From Tuctoria greenei (taxonomy: Eukaryota > Streptophyta > Magnoliopsida > Poales > Poaceae): a stretch of 64,000 nt of DNA. The position numbers and the translations under genes were made by a program. The notes under the pieces are model-generated. The model was given only the letters and a program-made list of their open reading frames with translations. It searched no databases and was not told the origin of the DNA. Below, piece by piece: positions 32,882 through 43,544 of the stretch. Each line of letters opens with the position of its first letter. Positions within the stretch are counted from its first letter, which is position 1. The stretch spans positions 156,634,929 to 156,698,928 of the forward strand of contig JAYESD010000009.1 of assembly GCA_036927565.1 (NCBI GenBank). Reading direction: 5' to 3'.

Positions 32882-32893
32882 TGGTATCAGAGC
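32882..32893 (+). other. Primer-binding site of Sirevirus 1
   Basis: TGGTATCAGAGC, complementary to the 3' end of initiator tRNA-Met, two bases after the LTR. Confidence 0.95.
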
Positions 32894-32939
32894 AAGGTTG
32901 CTCATAGGATCATTCTAGCTTCACCGCTAGAGAGCAAAA

Positions 32940-35065
32940 ATGGCCAAGGTTGGGGGTTCGGTTCCTATCTTCGAGGGCAAGAATTTCGCCTATTGGAAAG
33001 CATGCATGCGCGCTTACCTTGAAGCTATTGCCCCCGAAGTTTGGGAAGCGACTCATGCGGGATTTGGAGAACTTAACTATGTGGGTGATCAAGTTAAGTG
33101 GGATGCTAAGGCTAGGAATGCAATTTATGGATGCATAAGTCAAGATGTCTTTTCTAGAATTGCTAGTAAGGAGAAAGCTTGTGAAATTTGGGCTTGCTTG
33201 ATAGAAATCCATGAGGGCTTATCTCGTGTAAAGGAACTTAAATATCACATGCTCAAAGCTAAATATGATGAATTTAAGATGCTTCCTCATGAAAATGTTA
33301 ATGAAATGTTTTCACGCTTAAATGTTCTTATTGAGGAAATTAATGCTCTTGACATTGCGTCTCTTGGCAAGGGACTTATTAACCGCAAGATCCTCATGCT
33401 CCTTCCCAAGCCGAAGTACAACATCATCAACTCCATGCTCCAAAAGGAATCACTTGACAACATTGAAGTTTCGGAGCTCATTGGAGAAATACACGCTCAT
33501 GAGATGAGTGTACTTGGGATGATGGAGCAATCATCATCAAAAACAATTGCTCTAAAGGCCTCCACCAAGAAGACAAGCTTCAAGAAGAAGAAGGTGGTTG
33601 AGCCTAGCTCAAGTGAAGAAGAGCAAGCGTCAAGTGAAGATGACGATGATGAGCTCGCCTTGATGATGAGAAAGTTCTCACGCTTGAACTCCAAGATCAC
33701 CAAAAAGGGATACACCTTTGATCCCAAGAAGAAGGCATTTCTACCAAGAAGAGACGATCACAAGATATGCTACAATTGCGGAGATCAAGGCCACATCTCC
33801 TACGATTGTCCAAAACCGGACAAAAGGAGAGAGAACTACAAAGGCAAGCAACGCAAGCTTGAGAAAGTGATGATAATGAAGAAGAAGCCAAGCCCAAACC
33901 AAGAACCTTTGGGAAGAAGAAGCAAGACAAGGGCAAGAAGGCAAGACTCTTCCCAAAGAGGAGAAGTGGTCCACAAAAGGTGTTTATATGTGAGGCAAAT
34001 GAATGGGTCACCGACGAAGAAACAAGTGATGAAGAGAGTGAAGGAGAAGAAGAAAGCTTGGCCGGCCTTGCCATTGCCAACCATGATGACTCACCTCTTC
34101 CTCCACCACCCATGTGCCTCATGGCTAAAGGTAACACCAAGGTATGTGACAACTCTAGTGATGATGAGCTTTCCCCCGATGATTTAACTTCTTTGATTAA
34201 TGAATATCATGCTATCATTAAGAGAGAGAAGAGTAAGGTTAAAACTCTTGAAGAAATTCGTGCTAAACTTGAGAGTGCTAACCTTGATTTGCTTGACAAG
34301 TATGAAAGCATACTCAAAGAGCATGACACACTCAAATCTCATGTCAAGCAAATTGAGGAAGAAAATGCTAAAATCAAGGTAGAAAATGATGAGCTCAACA
34401 TAGCACACCAAACTCTCTTGGAGGAGCACAACAAGCTAATTCATGAATACCAAACACTTAACATTGCTCATGACATGCTTGATCAAGAGTTGAAAGATGC
34501 AAAGAAACAAACTCTTAATGATAAGATATCCATTACTTCGCATGTCTCTAATGTCTTGGACAAGTCTTTGTCTTTAAAAGCTAATGCTAGGGAGAAGGAC
34601 TTGTTGGAGGAAATTGAGAGTCTCCGCACTAGTGTGGCTAGACTTTCAAAAGGTGAAGTCAAGCACAAGGAAATCCTCTTCCAACAAGCGAAAGCCTTCA
34701 GCAAAAGAGGACTTGGATCCTTCCCGGTGCCCAACAAAGGAAAGGTGCCCTCACCGGAGCTTAGAACAAGCTTCATCAAGGAAGTTGGTTCTTATTGCCA
34801 ACATTGTGAGGTCACCGGTCACCACACAAGGGAGTGTCCTCTTCCTAACCGACCTTCACCTAAATTGCCTACTAACTACAAATCTATTTTCAATGATCGC
34901 TATTATCTTCTTAGCAAAGTGAATGGCAAGGTGAAAGCTAGGTTCATTGGCAAAGACATGAAGAGCATGAAGGGGAAGCTCCCCAAGCAACTTTGGGTCC
35001 CAAAGACACTTGTATCTCACATACAAGGACCTAAGTTGGCTTGGGTGCCTAAAGTCAAAAATTAA
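32940..35065 (+). pseudogene. Sirevirus 1 gag (one frameshift)
   Basis: It starts at ATG 32940 (MAKVGGSVPIFEGKNFAYWK). The copia gag domain runs to about 33530, then an acidic/basic linker (SSSEEEQASSEDDDDE) and the first zinc knuckle CYNCGDQGHISYDC (33769-33810). A one-base shift occurs near 33860, after which another frame carries an acidic stretch, a long coiled coil (about 34180-34650, SKVKTLEEIRAKLESANLDL), and the second knuckle CQHCEVTGHHTREC (34795-34840). It ends at TAA 35063-35065. Two knuckles with an extended coiled-coil gag are typical of Sireviruses. It would form the particle; the shift separates the halves in this copy. Confidence 0.88.
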
Positions 35066-35079
35066 CTTCATGTGTGTAG

Positions 35080-38000
35080 GTGAACTACAAAGCCGGAGGA
35101 AAGCATTGGGTACTCGATAGCGGGTGCACTCAACACATGACCGACAATGATGTTATGTTCACCACCATAGAAAACCCCGGTAATCATGAACAAGTCACTT
35201 TTGGTGACAATTCTAAGGGTAAGGTAATAGGATTAGGTAAAATTGCTATCTCTAATGATTTATCCATTTCTAATGTGTTGTATGTTAAGTCACTTAGCTT
35301 TAATCTACTTTCCATTGCACAACTTTGTGATCTTGGATTAACATGCACATTTAGCAAAAATGATGTTGTTGTGAGTAGTGAGACAAGCAAAGAGCTAATC
35401 TTGAAAGGGTTTCGGCATGGACATCTCTACTTAGTAGATTTCTCCAACAAGAATGCTAGCCTAACCACTTGTCTTTTCACTAAGACAAGCTTGGGTTGGC
35501 TATGGCACCGACGCATAGCACACATTGGAATGAGCAAACTCAAGAAGTCATTCAAGCTTGGGATGGTGACCGGCGTGAAGGATGTGACGTTTGAGAAGAA
35601 CAAGCTTTGTAGCGCTTGTCAAGCCGGGAAGCAAGTTGCTTCACATCACCCAATGAAGACAATGGTGTCAACCTCCAAGCCACTTGAACTACTCCACATG
35701 GACCTCTTCGGACCGTCCACATACCAAAGTCTTGGCGGTAACCTCTACTGTCTTGTTATAGTTGATGACTACTCTCGCTATGCTTGGACTCTATTTTTAG
35801 GTGACAAGAGTGAAACACTGGAAGTGTTCAAGACCTTCGCCAACCGTGCTCAAAGGGAATTCCAACTTCCCATTATCAAGGTCCGGAGTGACAACGGCAC
35901 CGAATTCAAGAACTACAACATTGAGGAGTGGTGTGACCGTGAAGGTGTGAAGCATGAATTCTCCGCCACGTACACTCCTCAACAAAACGGTGTTGTTGAG
36001 AGGAAGAAAAAAACCCTCATCACTCTTGCAAGAGCAATGCTTGATGACTACGGCACGTCGGAGAAGTTTTGGGCCGAAGCAATCAACACGGCGTGCCATG
36101 CCGCAAATAGGGTCTATCTTCACCGACTACTCCAAAAGACCCCATATGAGCTCCTCATTGGGAGAAAGCCCAACATCTCCTACTTTAGAGTCTTTGGGTG
36201 CAAATGCTACATCTACCGCAAGAAAAGGCTCGGTAAGTTTGAAAGAAGATGTGATGTTGGCATTTTTCTTGGTTATGCATCAAACTCAAAAGCATATCGA
36301 GTATTCAACCAAACCTCCGGTCTAGTTGAAGAAAGTTGTGATGTTGAGTTTGATGATACTAATGGCTCCCAAGAGGAGAGTTTTGGTCATGATGAAATAG
36401 ATGATGAGCCTCTACGAGAAGCCATGAAGAACATGACCATTGGAGACATCAAGCCGGAAGTTGAAGAGGGCCATGATCAAGGGGGAGCTTCAAGTTCCAA
36501 CAACAACACCTCCATGGCGCCTCAAGAAGACGAAGAGGAGAAAGATGATCCATTGCCAACTCAAGACTCACAAGCAATACAACATCAAGATGAAGAAGAA
36601 GCCCATGATCAAGTCCAACCACAAGAGGAACAACACGCTTCACCACCGCCAAGTGCTTCACAACCACTTATGAGGCATGGACGCATCTCCAAGGCGCATC
36701 CAATGGACCAAATCATTGGAAGTCCTTCAAGGGGCGTAAGTACTCGTTCCCGCCATGTTGCTTCATTTTGTGAGCACTACTCGTTTGTTTCGTGTGTAGA
36801 ACCCACTCACATTGAGTAAGCACTCCAAGACCCAAATTGGGTGATGGCTATGCAAGAAGAACTCAACAACTTCATCCGCAATGAAGTTTGGGTGTTGGAG
36901 GAGCGACCCAAGGACAAGAACGTCATCGGAACAAAGTGGGTGTACCGCAACAAACAAGATGAGAATGGCGTTGTGGTCCGCAACAAGGCAAGACTTGTGG
37001 CCAAAGGGTTCTCGCAAGTTGAAGGACTAGACTTTGGGGAGACTTTTGCTCCGGTCGCCCGATTAGAGGCAATTTGTATTCTCCTTGCTTTTGCTTCACA
37101 TCATAACATTACTCTTTATCAAATGGATGTGAAAAGTGCCTTTCTTAATGGATACATTAATGAGCTTGTTTATGTTGAACAACCTCCCGGGTTTGAAGAT
37201 CCGAGGAATCCTAACCATGTGTATAGGTTGCACAAGGCGCTCTATGGGCTCAAGCAAGCACCTAGGGCGTGGTATGAATGACTACGGGACTTCCTCATCA
37301 TGCAAGGATTTAAGATCGGGAGGGTGGACACCACACTCTTCACCAAAGACATCAACGGAGATTTGTTCATTTGTCAAATTTATGTTGATGATATTATTTT
37401 TGGTTCAACTAACGAAGCTTTTAGCCATGAGTTTGGCAAAATGATGTCTAGGGAATTCGAGATGTCAATGATTGGAGAGCTCAACTTCTTCCTTGGATTC
37501 CAAATCAAGCAACTTCAAGAGGGAACCTTTGTCTACCAAGAGAAATATACCAAGGACCTCTTGAAGAAATTTGAGATGGGAGATTGTAGCTCAAGAAGCA
37601 CTCCAATGGGAACAAATTGCCATCTCGACGCGGATAAGGACGGTAAACCTATTGACCAATCTCACTACCGCTCTATGATTGGTTCATTGCTTTATCTTAC
37701 CGCATCTAGGCCCGATATAATGTTTAGTGTATGCTTATGTGCTCGCTTTCAAGCGGCTCCTAAAGAATCGCATAAGAAGGCGGTCTTTAGGATACTTAGG
37801 TATCTTAAGCATACCCCTAGTATGGGCTTGTGGTACCCTAAAGGTACAACCTTCCAACTCTTGGGATACTCGGATTCGGACTTTGCCGGATGCCGCGTAG
37901 ATCGCAAGAGTACCTCCGGTGGGTGCCACTTGCTTGGGCGTTCCCTAGTGTCTTGGTCTAGCAAAAAGCAAAATTCCGTGGCTTTGTCCACCGCGGAAGC

Positions 38001-38334
38001 GGAGTATATAGCGGCCGGTGCATGTTTTGCCCAAATTCTATATATGAAGCAAACCCTTTTGGACTTTGGAATTAAAATTGGTTGTGTGCCTCTCCTTTGT
38101 GACAATGAAAGTGCGGTTAAGATAGCTAGAAACCCCGTTTAACACTCCCGCACTAAGCACATTGATATTCGCCATCACTTCTTGCGTGATCATGAGGCTA
38201 AAGGAGACATCTCTTTGCAAGGTGTTAGATCCGAAGAACAATTGGCGGATATCTTCACTAAACCACTTGATGAGAAAACCTTTTCTAGGCTTAGAAATGA
38301 ATTAAATGTGCTAGATGCATCTAACGTCATGTAA
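35080..38334 (+). pseudogene. Sirevirus 1 pol (protease, integrase, RT, RNase H; three nonsense codons)
   Basis: One frame throughout: protease HWVLDSGCTQHMT (35107-35145); GAG-pre-integrase WLWHRRIAHIGMSKL; integrase with HMDLFGPSTYQSLGG, VRSDNGTEFKNYN and TYTPQQNGVVERKKK, so the D,D,E residues are intact; RT from WVMAMQEELNNF, with QMDVKSAFLNGYINELVYVE and the active site YVDDIIFGST (37381-37410); RNase H with YSDSDFAGCRVDRKSTSG and ALSTAEAEYIAAGACFAQ; natural end TAA 38332-38334. Stops interrupt at 36817-36819, 37279-37281 and 38140-38142. Pol lies in a different frame from gag, 14 bp after its stop; the 35080 start is nominal. Confidence 0.9.
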
Positions 38335-39637
38335 GTTGCCATGTTCATGTAAGGATGCATATCATATAGGTCTTGTCTAACTCCCAAAGGATAGGGGCGA
38401 GCTAGAAATAGTTTTCCCTGAGGAAGCCTTTGGAAGGTTTAAACTTGGCAAGATAGATTTATTTTATGCCCTGCATGATCTCTACCATATAGACTTGCAC
38501 TCATTCTATTTCTTGCACTAATTTGTTTGGCATTGCATACGGTAGATTGTCACAAAGGGGAACCCACCTCGTGAGAAGGAGACTTGTTTGAAATGCAATA
38601 TCTCAACTCATATAAGGTGGAAAGAACAAAATGTTAGGTTCGTTAATGCCTAGAGGAACATGCTTCATTGAGATAGTAGTCTTCATACTCTATCTCACAA
38701 AGCATGGGCCTTACATTTCATTTGGATATTTTCCTCCCATTTTTCTCGGTGTTCCAATTGCTTTAAGGTCTAGCCAAGCTATTGGCATATTAGCTTTTTG
38801 AGGGGCAAGGGGTTGCCCAAAAAGTCCTAAGACATGTGTTTCCCATTGTTTGATTGTTTGGTCAAAGGACATATATGGGATGTTGGTGTTTAGTCTTCAT
38901 CGGATTATCCGATGCCTAAGTCCTTCCCCCATTGGATCAGTAGGCGTTCAAAATCCAAATGCCAGTTTAGTCAATATTCAAAATCGACCGATGAGTTCAA
39001 ACAGAAAAACATCGGTCCATCCGATGTTCACAAATCTGAAACCTTGATGAATTCCACCGATGCTTTTTCATCCAACGTCGGACCATCCGGTGTCAACTTC
39101 CCTCTTCTGAATATCCTTACTGTGCCATTCATCCGATGATCAAAACCCTAGACGTCGGTCCATCCGGTGTCAATTGCACTTTTCTGGAAAACCTTACTGT
39201 GGCATTCGACCGATGCTTTTCATGTCCATCATCGGTCCATCCGGTGTGTAAAAAACGGCTAGGGTTTGGGACCCACTATTTAAACCCGGTCGTACCCCTT
39301 TCATCTCTCTTCCCCCGATCCCGACGCCGCCTTCCCTCTGTGCCGACTCCATCGCCGCCGCTCACGCGCCGCTCCACCATCACCTCACGCGCCACCGCCG
39401 TCGGACGCCGCCGCCGCCCTCCGGCCGCCGCCGTTCCTCGCCGCGCCGTCCACGCGCCACCACTTCCGGTTGCCGCGCCGTCCACGCGCCGCCACCTCCG
39501 GTTGCCGCGCCGTCCACGCGCCGCCACCTTCAGTCGACGCGCCGCCTCCACCTCCGACGTCTCCACTGACCTCGCCGCCGCCTCACCACCGCCGTTTCCA
39601 CTTCGCACCCGGTCCCCACTTGCTCTCCGTCGCCTAG
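38335..39637 (+). promoter_or_regulatory. Sirevirus 1 pol-env spacer with palindromic repeats and LTR-like promoter block
   Basis: 1.3 kb without a gene. Five copies of a 17-bp word of the form CRTCGGWYCATCCGRTG sit at 38898, 39010, 39076, 39153 and 39230, with extra half copies (atccgatg at 39131). After the last one come aacggcta, a TATA-like tatttaaa (39277-39284) and acccggtc. The LTR has the same order: last palindrome, aacggcta, tataaaa, acccggtc. The ORF starts 350 bp further on. Promoter activity is inferred. Open frames in the GC-rich part (39136-39714) have no domain. Confidence 0.6.
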
Positions 39638-41395
39638 ATGGGTCGCGACCGCAAAGGAAAGGGAAAGGCGATCGCAGAGCCCACCGCAAAGAAGCGCAAA
39701 CTGTCGAAGGATGAGAAAGAGGCCCTAATGGCCGCTCGCGACGCCGAGGAGCGTGAGCGTGGCCGAGGGGGGTCCCTGAGGATCCGCGAGGCTCGTTTGA
39801 GGCAACCTCCCGTGATCGACGACTCCGACGCCGAAGAGGAGCCGGTTGAGCCTCTCGTCCGCCGGCGCTCAACCCGGACGCGTGGGGGTCACACCAAGGC
39901 TGCTCCTCGTCCGAGACCGACGGCTGCCGACCGTTGTGAGGACAGGGAGGCCGAGAGGGCCATCTACGAGATGGACACGACCGTCCGTGTCGGTGAGGGA
40001 GTCCATCTCACGGACTACCGGAAGATGAAGGCCAAGCAGCTACGCAAGCTTCGATGGAGCGTGCTGCTTGAGGAGTGGTACCCTCAGCCCCGTGAGACTC
40101 TTGTGGACAGTCGCTTCTGGACTGTCACCCAGGCGTCTCTCTACGAGACCTACAGACGTCGGGGGCACAAGCTTTTTCAGCACAACTACCTGGACTGGGG
40201 GCAGCTCGCTTTGGCAGCAGAGACTGAGGTCCATTCATACTTTGAGAGATACAGAGGTTTGGTGCAGCTGCTTGCTTATGAGAGAAGTGCATATGTGGAA
40301 GATTGGGTCCGTGTCTTCTATGCGACCCTGTACATCTCTGAGGGCAGGAGGTCAATCGACTTCATGTTTATGGGACAGCGCTACCACCTCTCGAGGCAGA
40401 CTTTGGGGCAGCTTCTTGGTTTGGACCTGCACAACACCTGCGTGCACGAGAGAGTTTACGAGCAGGCAGATCCACCAAGGAGGCCACTTACTGGAGGGGT
40501 AGCACCACAGCTTGACGAGATCTGGTCCCTGTTTGGCCCCACGTTCTCTCCGGAGCAGCCGAGAGTTCCAGCTCTTCTGACCCCAGCTGCGCGCATTGTG
40601 CACCTCGCCTTGCGCCGCACGCTCCTGCCGAGGTCAGGGTACTTGGAGGGGTTCACTAGTTTGCAGCAGACCCTCCTGTTCTACATAATGAACGGGATGG
40701 ATTTCGACATTGTGGACATCCTCCCGTGCGAGATGGAAGACGTGATCACAGATGGGGTTGGCATGATGAGGCAGATGGTCTACGGGCACTGGATCAGTTA
40801 CATATGCTCTATGATGGTGCCTGAGGGGGATGCAGCACAGGCCAGACTTGCCGACGAGAGTGTGACTCGCTTTGGTCACTACCGTGCCCCGGCTCCTGGA
40901 GACCGTCGCCTTGGTCGTCCAGTTGAGCGCCAGGTCCGGGCCTGTCTGTCAGAGGAAGATTGGTCTGACCTAGAGCGGGAGGACGAGAGACTTGCAGAGG
41001 CTGAGGCTCAGGGGGAGGACCTGCAGCACATTTGGTCAGAGAGCGACACTGACGACAGTGTCGAGGAGTATTTCCCTCCTCCCCCCTCTCCCCGGCAGCA
41101 CGACGCGGAGGCTGGAGGTTCTACAGTGCCACCTCCCACTCCACCTACCGTCACTGAGGCGCAGGTCACGCAGCCGTCTGAGCTGACTTCGCTCCTCCAG
41201 CAGATGGTCGAGCAGCAGCGGCTGGACAGGCTGGCCGCCGAGCAGGCCCGCGCGGAGCAGGCTGCACGTCTTCTCGAGCTCCAGCAGCAGCAGCAGGAGA
41301 TGCAGTGTCAGATCGCCCGTGAGAGGCGTGAAGACACTGATTGGTTGACGGGGCTCATCGACCAGATGCACCAGTGCACTCTGGACGAGCAGTAG
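39638..41395 (+). CDS. Sirevirus 1 envelope-like ORF (585 codons, plus a tail behind amber codons)
   Basis: It starts at ATG 39638, directly preceded by an in-frame TAG. The N-terminus is basic (MGRDRKGKGKAIAEPTAKKR). The middle (about residues 115-420) is the conserved plant-retrotransposon region seen in env-like ORFs and 'putative plant transposon protein' families (YIMNGMDFDIVDILP, YGHWISYICSMM). It then has an acidic stretch, a proline run and a Q/E-rich coiled coil (about 515-560). TAG at 41393-41395 ends it; the same frame continues past a second TAG (41450-41452) into a Pro/Ala-rich tail that stops at 41801-41803. I see no confident signal peptide or transmembrane helix. Sirevirus env-like proteins have no proven function. 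Position between pol and 3' LTR is diagnostic. Confidence 0.8.
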   Translation: MGRDRKGKGKAIAEPTAKKRKLSKDEKEALMAARDAEERERGRGGSLRIREARLRQPPVIDDSDAEEEPVEPLVRRRSTRTRGGHTKAAPRPRPTAADRCEDREAERAIYEMDTTVRVGEGVHLTDYRKMKAKQLRKLRWSVLLEEWYPQPRETLVDSRFWTVTQASLYETYRRRGHKLFQHNYLDWGQLALAAETEVHSYFERYRGLVQLLAYERSAYVEDWVRVFYATLYISEGRRSIDFMFMGQRYHLSRQTLGQLLGLDLHNTCVHERVYEQADPPRRPLTGGVAPQLDEIWSLFGPTFSPEQPRVPALLTPAARIVHLALRRTLLPRSGYLEGFTSLQQTLLFYIMNGMDFDIVDILPCEMEDVITDGVGMMRQMVYGHWISYICSMMVPEGDAAQARLADESVTRFGHYRAPAPGDRRLGRPVERQVRACLSEEDWSDLEREDERLAEAEAQGEDLQHIWSESDTDDSVEEYFPPPPSPRQHDAEAGGSTVPPPTPPTVTEAQVTQPSELTSLLQQMVEQQRLDRLAAEQARAEQAARLLELQQQQQEMQCQIARERREDTDWLTGLIDQMHQCTLDEQ

Positions 41396-41803
41396 CAGAC
41401 GCAGCAGGCGATGATGGGGATCCTGGGGTTGATCACCAACCTCTACACCTAGACTGGGATCACCCTCCCATCGCAGTTGCCTGGAGTAGCTCCTCCGCCT
41501 CCTGTCTTGGCTCCAGCTGCTGCACCAGTGGCTCCAGTTCCCTCCACTCTGATCCCTTCGTTCAGCATGTCCCCGCTGTTGGCTCCAGGTGCCCCTCTTC
41601 ACTCCCCACTGCCGGCCATGTCACTGTTTCTTCAGACGCCGGCCTCCGTCACCAGTGTCCCTGCTCCAGTACCTCCTCCTCAGCAGGCACCGACGGTGGC
41701 ACCTTCGGCTCCGGCAGCACCCTCCTCCGCTACTCCAGCCAGCAGCTCCGACGACAGCGGCGGTGACCAGTTCGTCATCGCGCCCAGCTCTCAGGGTCTG
41801 TAG
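41396..41803 (+). pseudogene. Env-like ORF C-terminal tail beyond amber codons
   Basis: In frame with 39638-41395: a Gln/Met-rich stretch, a second TAG at 41450, then a Pro/Ala/Ser-rich tail with PPPPVLAPAAAPVAPVP, ending SSSDDSGGDQFVIAPSSQGL at TAG 41801. Absence of frameshifts suggests recent nonsense or use of readthrough. Confidence 0.65.
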
Positions 41804-41836
41804 GTGCTCGGATCCCTTTTTGGTGTCTTGATGCCA

Positions 41837-42168
41837 AAGGGGGAGAAGAGTTAGAGAGTCAGGGGGAGTCCTAGTGTTAGGGGGAGTCGAGTCCTGCTTA
41901 TCTTTACTTATCTTTATTGTATTTGCGTATTTGCTACATTTGGTGTGTCATGAACCTATTTCCATGAGTTGTTAATCTCTTGAACTCATTTGATGTTTAT
42001 CTATGATTATGATCTCTTTGAATTCACACTTGTGTTATTAATTGATGTTTAAAGCTTCAAGTGTATCATCCGTATTCATTGCATATTCTTTTAAGATTCA
42101 TTCTATCAAATTCATTACTATTACACTTTGATTATTGTGTTGTCATCAATCACCAAAAAGGGGGAGAT
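41837..42168 (+). other. Sirevirus 1 3' untranslated region with multiple polypurine tracts
   Basis: aaagggggagaag (41837), tcagggggagtcc (about 41860), ttagggggagtcg (about 41878) and the final aaaaagggggagat (42155-42168) touching the 3' LTR. Multiple PPTs before the 3' LTR are a known Sirevirus trait; the last is the probable plus-strand primer. Confidence 0.85.
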
Positions 42169-43539
42169 TGAAAGCATCTAGGCCCCCCCCCCCCCCTCAT
42201 GTAGTATGGTTTTGGTGATTAATGACAACCATTGAACTTTACTAATGAATTTGTGAATGCAAGGTCCCCATAAACACTAAATAAGATGAAATGATCATGT
42301 CATTGGAGACCCATAGATACTCAACTTTCGAGATCAAATTCATGGGATAAAGACAAGACGTGAAGGCTCTATGTCTAAGTCACTCAATCAAAAATTGACA
42401 TCATACAATGCTTAAGAATCATAAGAGAGCCTTGTGGAACAAATGTCTAAGAGGTCATTCGAGAAAGACACAAAAGATTCACTCAAAACAACTCGAAGCA
42501 AGCAAAATCAACTCACCGGATCAACCGATGATTTCCAAAATGAACACATCGGTCGAGTTGATTCAACTGAAGAAAAAGACCTCAGACAAATGAACTCACC
42601 GGATCATCCGATGTGAAGGGCTCAACAACATCGGTGCATCAATACAGTTTGCAGTACAATTGGAACAAGTGAAGCACCAGATCATCCGATGTGCAGAGTT
42701 ACACACATCGGTTGATCACTCCAGTAAGCATCAAGATCAAGCAAATTCTGAAGGAAGAGCCACCGGATCATCCGATGAGAAGACTGGGGCAACATCGGTC
42801 TAATAACGGTAATATCTGACACAATGACGTCAGCAAAAGTAATTACACTGATGATAACTAGAGGGGAGACCTCGGATCATCCGGTGTGCACAGAAAAGTT
42901 CTGTCAGCCTACTTTTCCAACGGCTATTTCGGTTAAGCTGGCTATAAAACCCCTCTAACCCGGTCATTTCGACAAGTCTTGATCACCTGAAGCCCACTAC
43001 ACATCCAAGAGCATTCAAGACCATAAAGCATACATTTCCACACTTTTAGATCATTTGTAATAGGCTAGAGAGAAGCTTGTGTGCGTTCTTTCTCTGTGAT
43101 TAAACTCTCTAGGCTAGTGAGAAGTTGAGGAAGATCGTTCCGGAGCTTGCCAAGGTGTGTGTGGAAGCCCGGAACATCGAAGGTTGTACAAGGCTTGAGC
43201 TCCACCTTGCCGGAGATGGCAAACGGAGAAGATTAGTGAAGACTCCATTGTCTCGGTGACATTGGAAGTGGCAAAACCCTTCGGTGGGTGCCACAACGTG
43301 GATGTAGGAAGATCCTTGCGATCTTGCCGAACCACGAGATAAACCTCCGTGTCCCCTAGCGTTTGCATTCCTCTCCCTTTCTTTACATTTTGCAATCTTT
43401 GCTTCACAAGTTATATCTACGTTGATTGCATAGCTAGAACCGCATTGGGAATTGGGCTTAAGTAGTTCGTTTTTAATTATCTTAAAATTTGAAAGAAAGC
43501 CCAATTCACCCCCCCCTCTTGGGTGTTTCGATCCTTACA
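42169..43539 (+). repeat. 3' LTR of Sirevirus 1 (1371 bp)
   Basis: Pairs with 31513-32879. It carries the same palindromic words and TATA box (42943-42949), with one full palindrome altered (cagatcatccg). Short open frames inside both LTRs are not genes. Confidence 0.95.
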
Positions 43540-43544
43540 CGGGC

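Larger units (their letters stand above)
31513..43539 (+). mobile_element. Sirevirus-type Ty1/copia retrotransposon 1, complete (12027 bp)
   Basis: Two nearly identical LTRs (31513-32879 and 42169-43539), 5-bp duplication cgggc, a perfect tRNA-Met primer site, gag with two CCHC knuckles and a coiled coil, pol in copia order, an envelope-like ORF, and repeated polypurine tracts. These are the hallmarks of Sireviruses (SIRE1/Maximus lineage). Breaks: one frameshift in gag, three nonsense codons in pol and two amber codons late in the envelope-like frame. By eye the LTRs differ at roughly 17 substitutions plus length changes in C-runs, so insertion is recent compared with its gypsy host. Confidence 0.95.

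Noticed and set aside
32882..32893. TGGTATCAGAGC-like strings considered as tRNA gene fragments
   Set aside because: Only 12-13 bases match and each lies immediately after an LTR, so they are primer-binding sites.
39136..39714. 192-residue frame overlapping the start of the env-like ORF, and a minus-strand frame 39276-39872
   Set aside because: Arg/Pro-rich composition artefacts in a GC-rich spacer; no domain, and the env-like frame has a better-supported start.
41036..41602. 188-residue minus-strand frame opposite the env-like ORF
   Set aside because: Antisense shadow of a Q/E/P-rich coding region with no domain.
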